A stretch of DNA of 45,487 nt, from contig JABDCR010000018.1 in assembly GCA_013288015.1 (NCBI GenBank), forward strand, positions 1,004-46,490. The letters are read 5' to 3'. The stretch comes from Bacteroidota bacterium (GTDB lineage Bacteria; Bacteroidota; Bacteroidia; B-17B0; Aurantibacillaceae). The notes under the pieces were generated by a model that had not been told where the DNA came from, searched no databases, and was given only the letters and a program-made list of their open reading frames with translations. The position numbers were made by a program, and so were the translations under genes. This document shows positions 44,503 through 45,487 of the stretch, piece after piece; within the stretch, counting starts at the first letter, position 1; each line of letters opens with the position of its first letter.

Positions 44503-45168
44503 TTAAACTTTATTATAATTACGCTCGCCAAAAATGCTGCTGCCAATGCGTATCATGGTTGAGCCTTCCTCTATTGCAATTTTATAATCGCTACTCATGC
44601 CCATACTTAAAATAGTGAGTTGAGGATTAAGAAAAGACAGTTTAGAAAATAATTCTTTCAGCGAATGAAATTCCTTTCTAATTTGTATTTCATTATCTGT
44701 ATTGGTAGCCATGCCCATAAAGCCAACCACACGTATGTTTTGCAATGGTTTTAATTCATCGGTTTGAAATAAATTTTCGCACTCATCAAAACTAAAACCA
44801 AATTTGGTTTCTTCCTGTGCTATATAAATTTGCAATAGACAATCAATAACCCGGCTATTTTTTAGGGCCTGTTTATTTATCTCCTGCAATAGTTTTAAAC
44901 TATCTACCGCATGTACTAAATGTACAAAAGGCGCAATGTATTTTACTTTGTTGCTTTGCAAATGCCCAATAGCATGCCAACATATATCAGCAGGTAGTTG
45001 TTTGTGTTTGTCTTCTAACTCCTGTATATAATTTTCGCCAAAATCCCTTTGGCCAGCATCGTAAGCTTCTTTAATTAACTCAACAGGCTTGGTTTTAGAA
45101 ACCGCAATTAACGTAATATTTGCAGGCAGTTTTGCTTTTATTTTTTTTAGATTCTCACCTACACTCAT
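44503..45168 (-). CDS. YggS/PLPBP family pyridoxal phosphate-binding protein
   Basis: A 221-aa PLP carrier of the fold-type III barrel family (YggS/PROSC), involved in PLP homeostasis rather than catalysis. The PLP lysine is in VSKTKPVELIKEA (near residue 25), followed by FGENYIQELEDK, WHAIGHLQSNKVKYI, and the C-terminal MGMSSDYKIAIEEGSTMIRI with SSIFGERNY. Length is normal. It starts one base after the stop of the upstream DUF1015-like gene on the same strand, a tight coupling. Confidence 0.95.
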   Translation of the reverse strand: MSVGENLKKIKAKLPANITLIAVSKTKPVELIKEAYDAGQRDFGENYIQELEDKHKQLPADICWHAIGHLQSNKVKYIAPFVHLVHAVDSLKLLQEINKQALKNSRVIDCLLQIYIAQEETKFGFSFDECENLFQTDELKPLQNIRVVGFMGMATNTDNEIQIRKEFHSLKELFSKLSFLNPQLTILSMGMSSDYKIAIEEGSTMIRIGSSIFGERNYNKV

Positions 45169-45169
45169 A

Positions 45170-45487
45170 CTAATCTTCCAAACTATAAACCACTAAACCA
45201 CTGCGTATTTTAGGTTCAACCCAGGTTGTTTTAGGTGGCATTATGCCATTGGTATCGGCAATGTGTTTTAATTCTGTCATAGATACCGGAAACAAACCAA
45301 AGGCAATTTTATATTTACCGCTATCAACCTGCGCTTTTAATTCTTCCATGCCCTTTACACCCGGTACAAAGCCAATGCGTTTATTAGTGCGCAAATCATC
45401 AATGCCATTTATATTGCTGATGGGCATCATCGGTCGGCATCGTCGGCGAGTTTGGCTGAATCAAAAAAAGCAAACAATCCAAAGCAT
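45170..45487 (-). pseudogene. DUF1015-like protein, C-terminal part, cut by window end and apparently frameshifted
   Basis: The last 86 codons (45170-45430) read MMPISNINGIDDLRTNKRI to KIRSGLVVYSLED, the C-terminal pattern of Bacteroidota DUF1015 proteins (GFVPGVKGMEELKAQVDSGK, IMPPKTTWVEPKIRSGL). Upstream the same frame closes at 45461. A second frame carries CFGLFAFFDSAKLADDADR and then a stop at 45427-45429, and joins the first naturally if one base is added near 45430: FDSAKLADDADR then MMPISNING. So there is either a real frameshift or a sequencing or assembly error close to the end of the sequence. The bulk of the gene lies beyond the window. It directly precedes the YggS gene. Confidence 0.65.

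Noticed and set aside
1-45487. tRNA, rRNA, 4.5S RNA or tmRNA genes
   Set aside because: No tRNA-like TTCRA arm with acceptor pairing or conserved rRNA/SRP RNA segment was recognised in the intergenic regions by eye.
1-45487. Insertion sequence or prophage
   Set aside because: No transposase, integrase or structural phage genes and no terminal inverted repeats around gene-sized segments; the small tail duplications are treated separately.

Overview
The window is low-GC, densely packed chromosomal DNA from a member of the Bacteroidota. The evidence is: Por/T9SS C-terminal sorting domains on three secreted proteins; repeated TAnnTTTG promoter elements (the Bacteroidota -7 box) with no convincing Shine-Dalgarno sites; a Bacteroidota-type RpoN with a long acidic linker; DUF5686-type and TonB-type outer-membrane proteins; and palindromic GTCATTTCGA elements of a kind I associate with this phylum. 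No rRNA, tRNA, CRISPR array, phage or insertion sequence was seen. I cannot assign a genus.

Layout. 1-4.9 kb: lipid kinase, VOC protein, a small ORF flanked by a duplicated gene tail, a secreted protein, an SDR, an outer-membrane barrel and a PIN toxin-antitoxin pair. 4.9-7.1 kb: ffh-pyrF. 7.1-8.6 kb: two small hypothetical genes and a 0.5-kb array of seven hairpins lying between convergent genes. 8.6-12.7 kb: rpoN facing lysC-lysA (aspartate to lysine/DAP branch). 12.7-15.1 kb: a flippase and methyltransferase pair, probably surface polysaccharide. 15.2-22.5 kb: an NHL-propeller T9SS protein, a degenerate class A beta-lactamase-fold protein and a 1507-aa SBBP/PKD/Ig-like adhesin-type protein with a type B sorting domain. 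22.5-30.8 kb: a bifunctional Rel/SpoT, a very large NtrY-like histidine kinase and a DUF5686 protein, in one orientation with 4-10 bp between the last three. 30.9-34.4 kb: TPR protein, murB and a HAMP-SpoIIE phosphatase. 34.5-37.1 kb: a TonB receptor overlapping a YfiR gene, divergent from the phosphatase. 37.1-41.3 kb: apaG, a small lipoprotein, a double-length D-Ala-D-Ala ligase and rdgB. 41.3-45.5 kb: a T9SS-exported cytochrome c/copper monooxygenase, an OprB-like porin behind a DtxR-like palindrome, a YggS-type PLP protein and an incomplete, apparently frameshifted DUF1015-like gene.

The most unusual things are: (1) seven stem-covarying hairpins sharing a CCCTAT-containing core between the 160-aa membrane protein gene and rpoN; (2) two independent cases where a gene's 3' end exists twice, the current end and an older diverged tail, with one small gene between them; (3) a tandemly fused two-module Ddl whose modules have decayed at different motifs; (4) a possible TonB receptor/YfiR/HAMP-PP2C signalling module; and (5) several genes whose -7 box sits 3-4 bp before the ATG, suggesting leaderless mRNAs. 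Everything here is read by eye; no searches or folding calculations were run.
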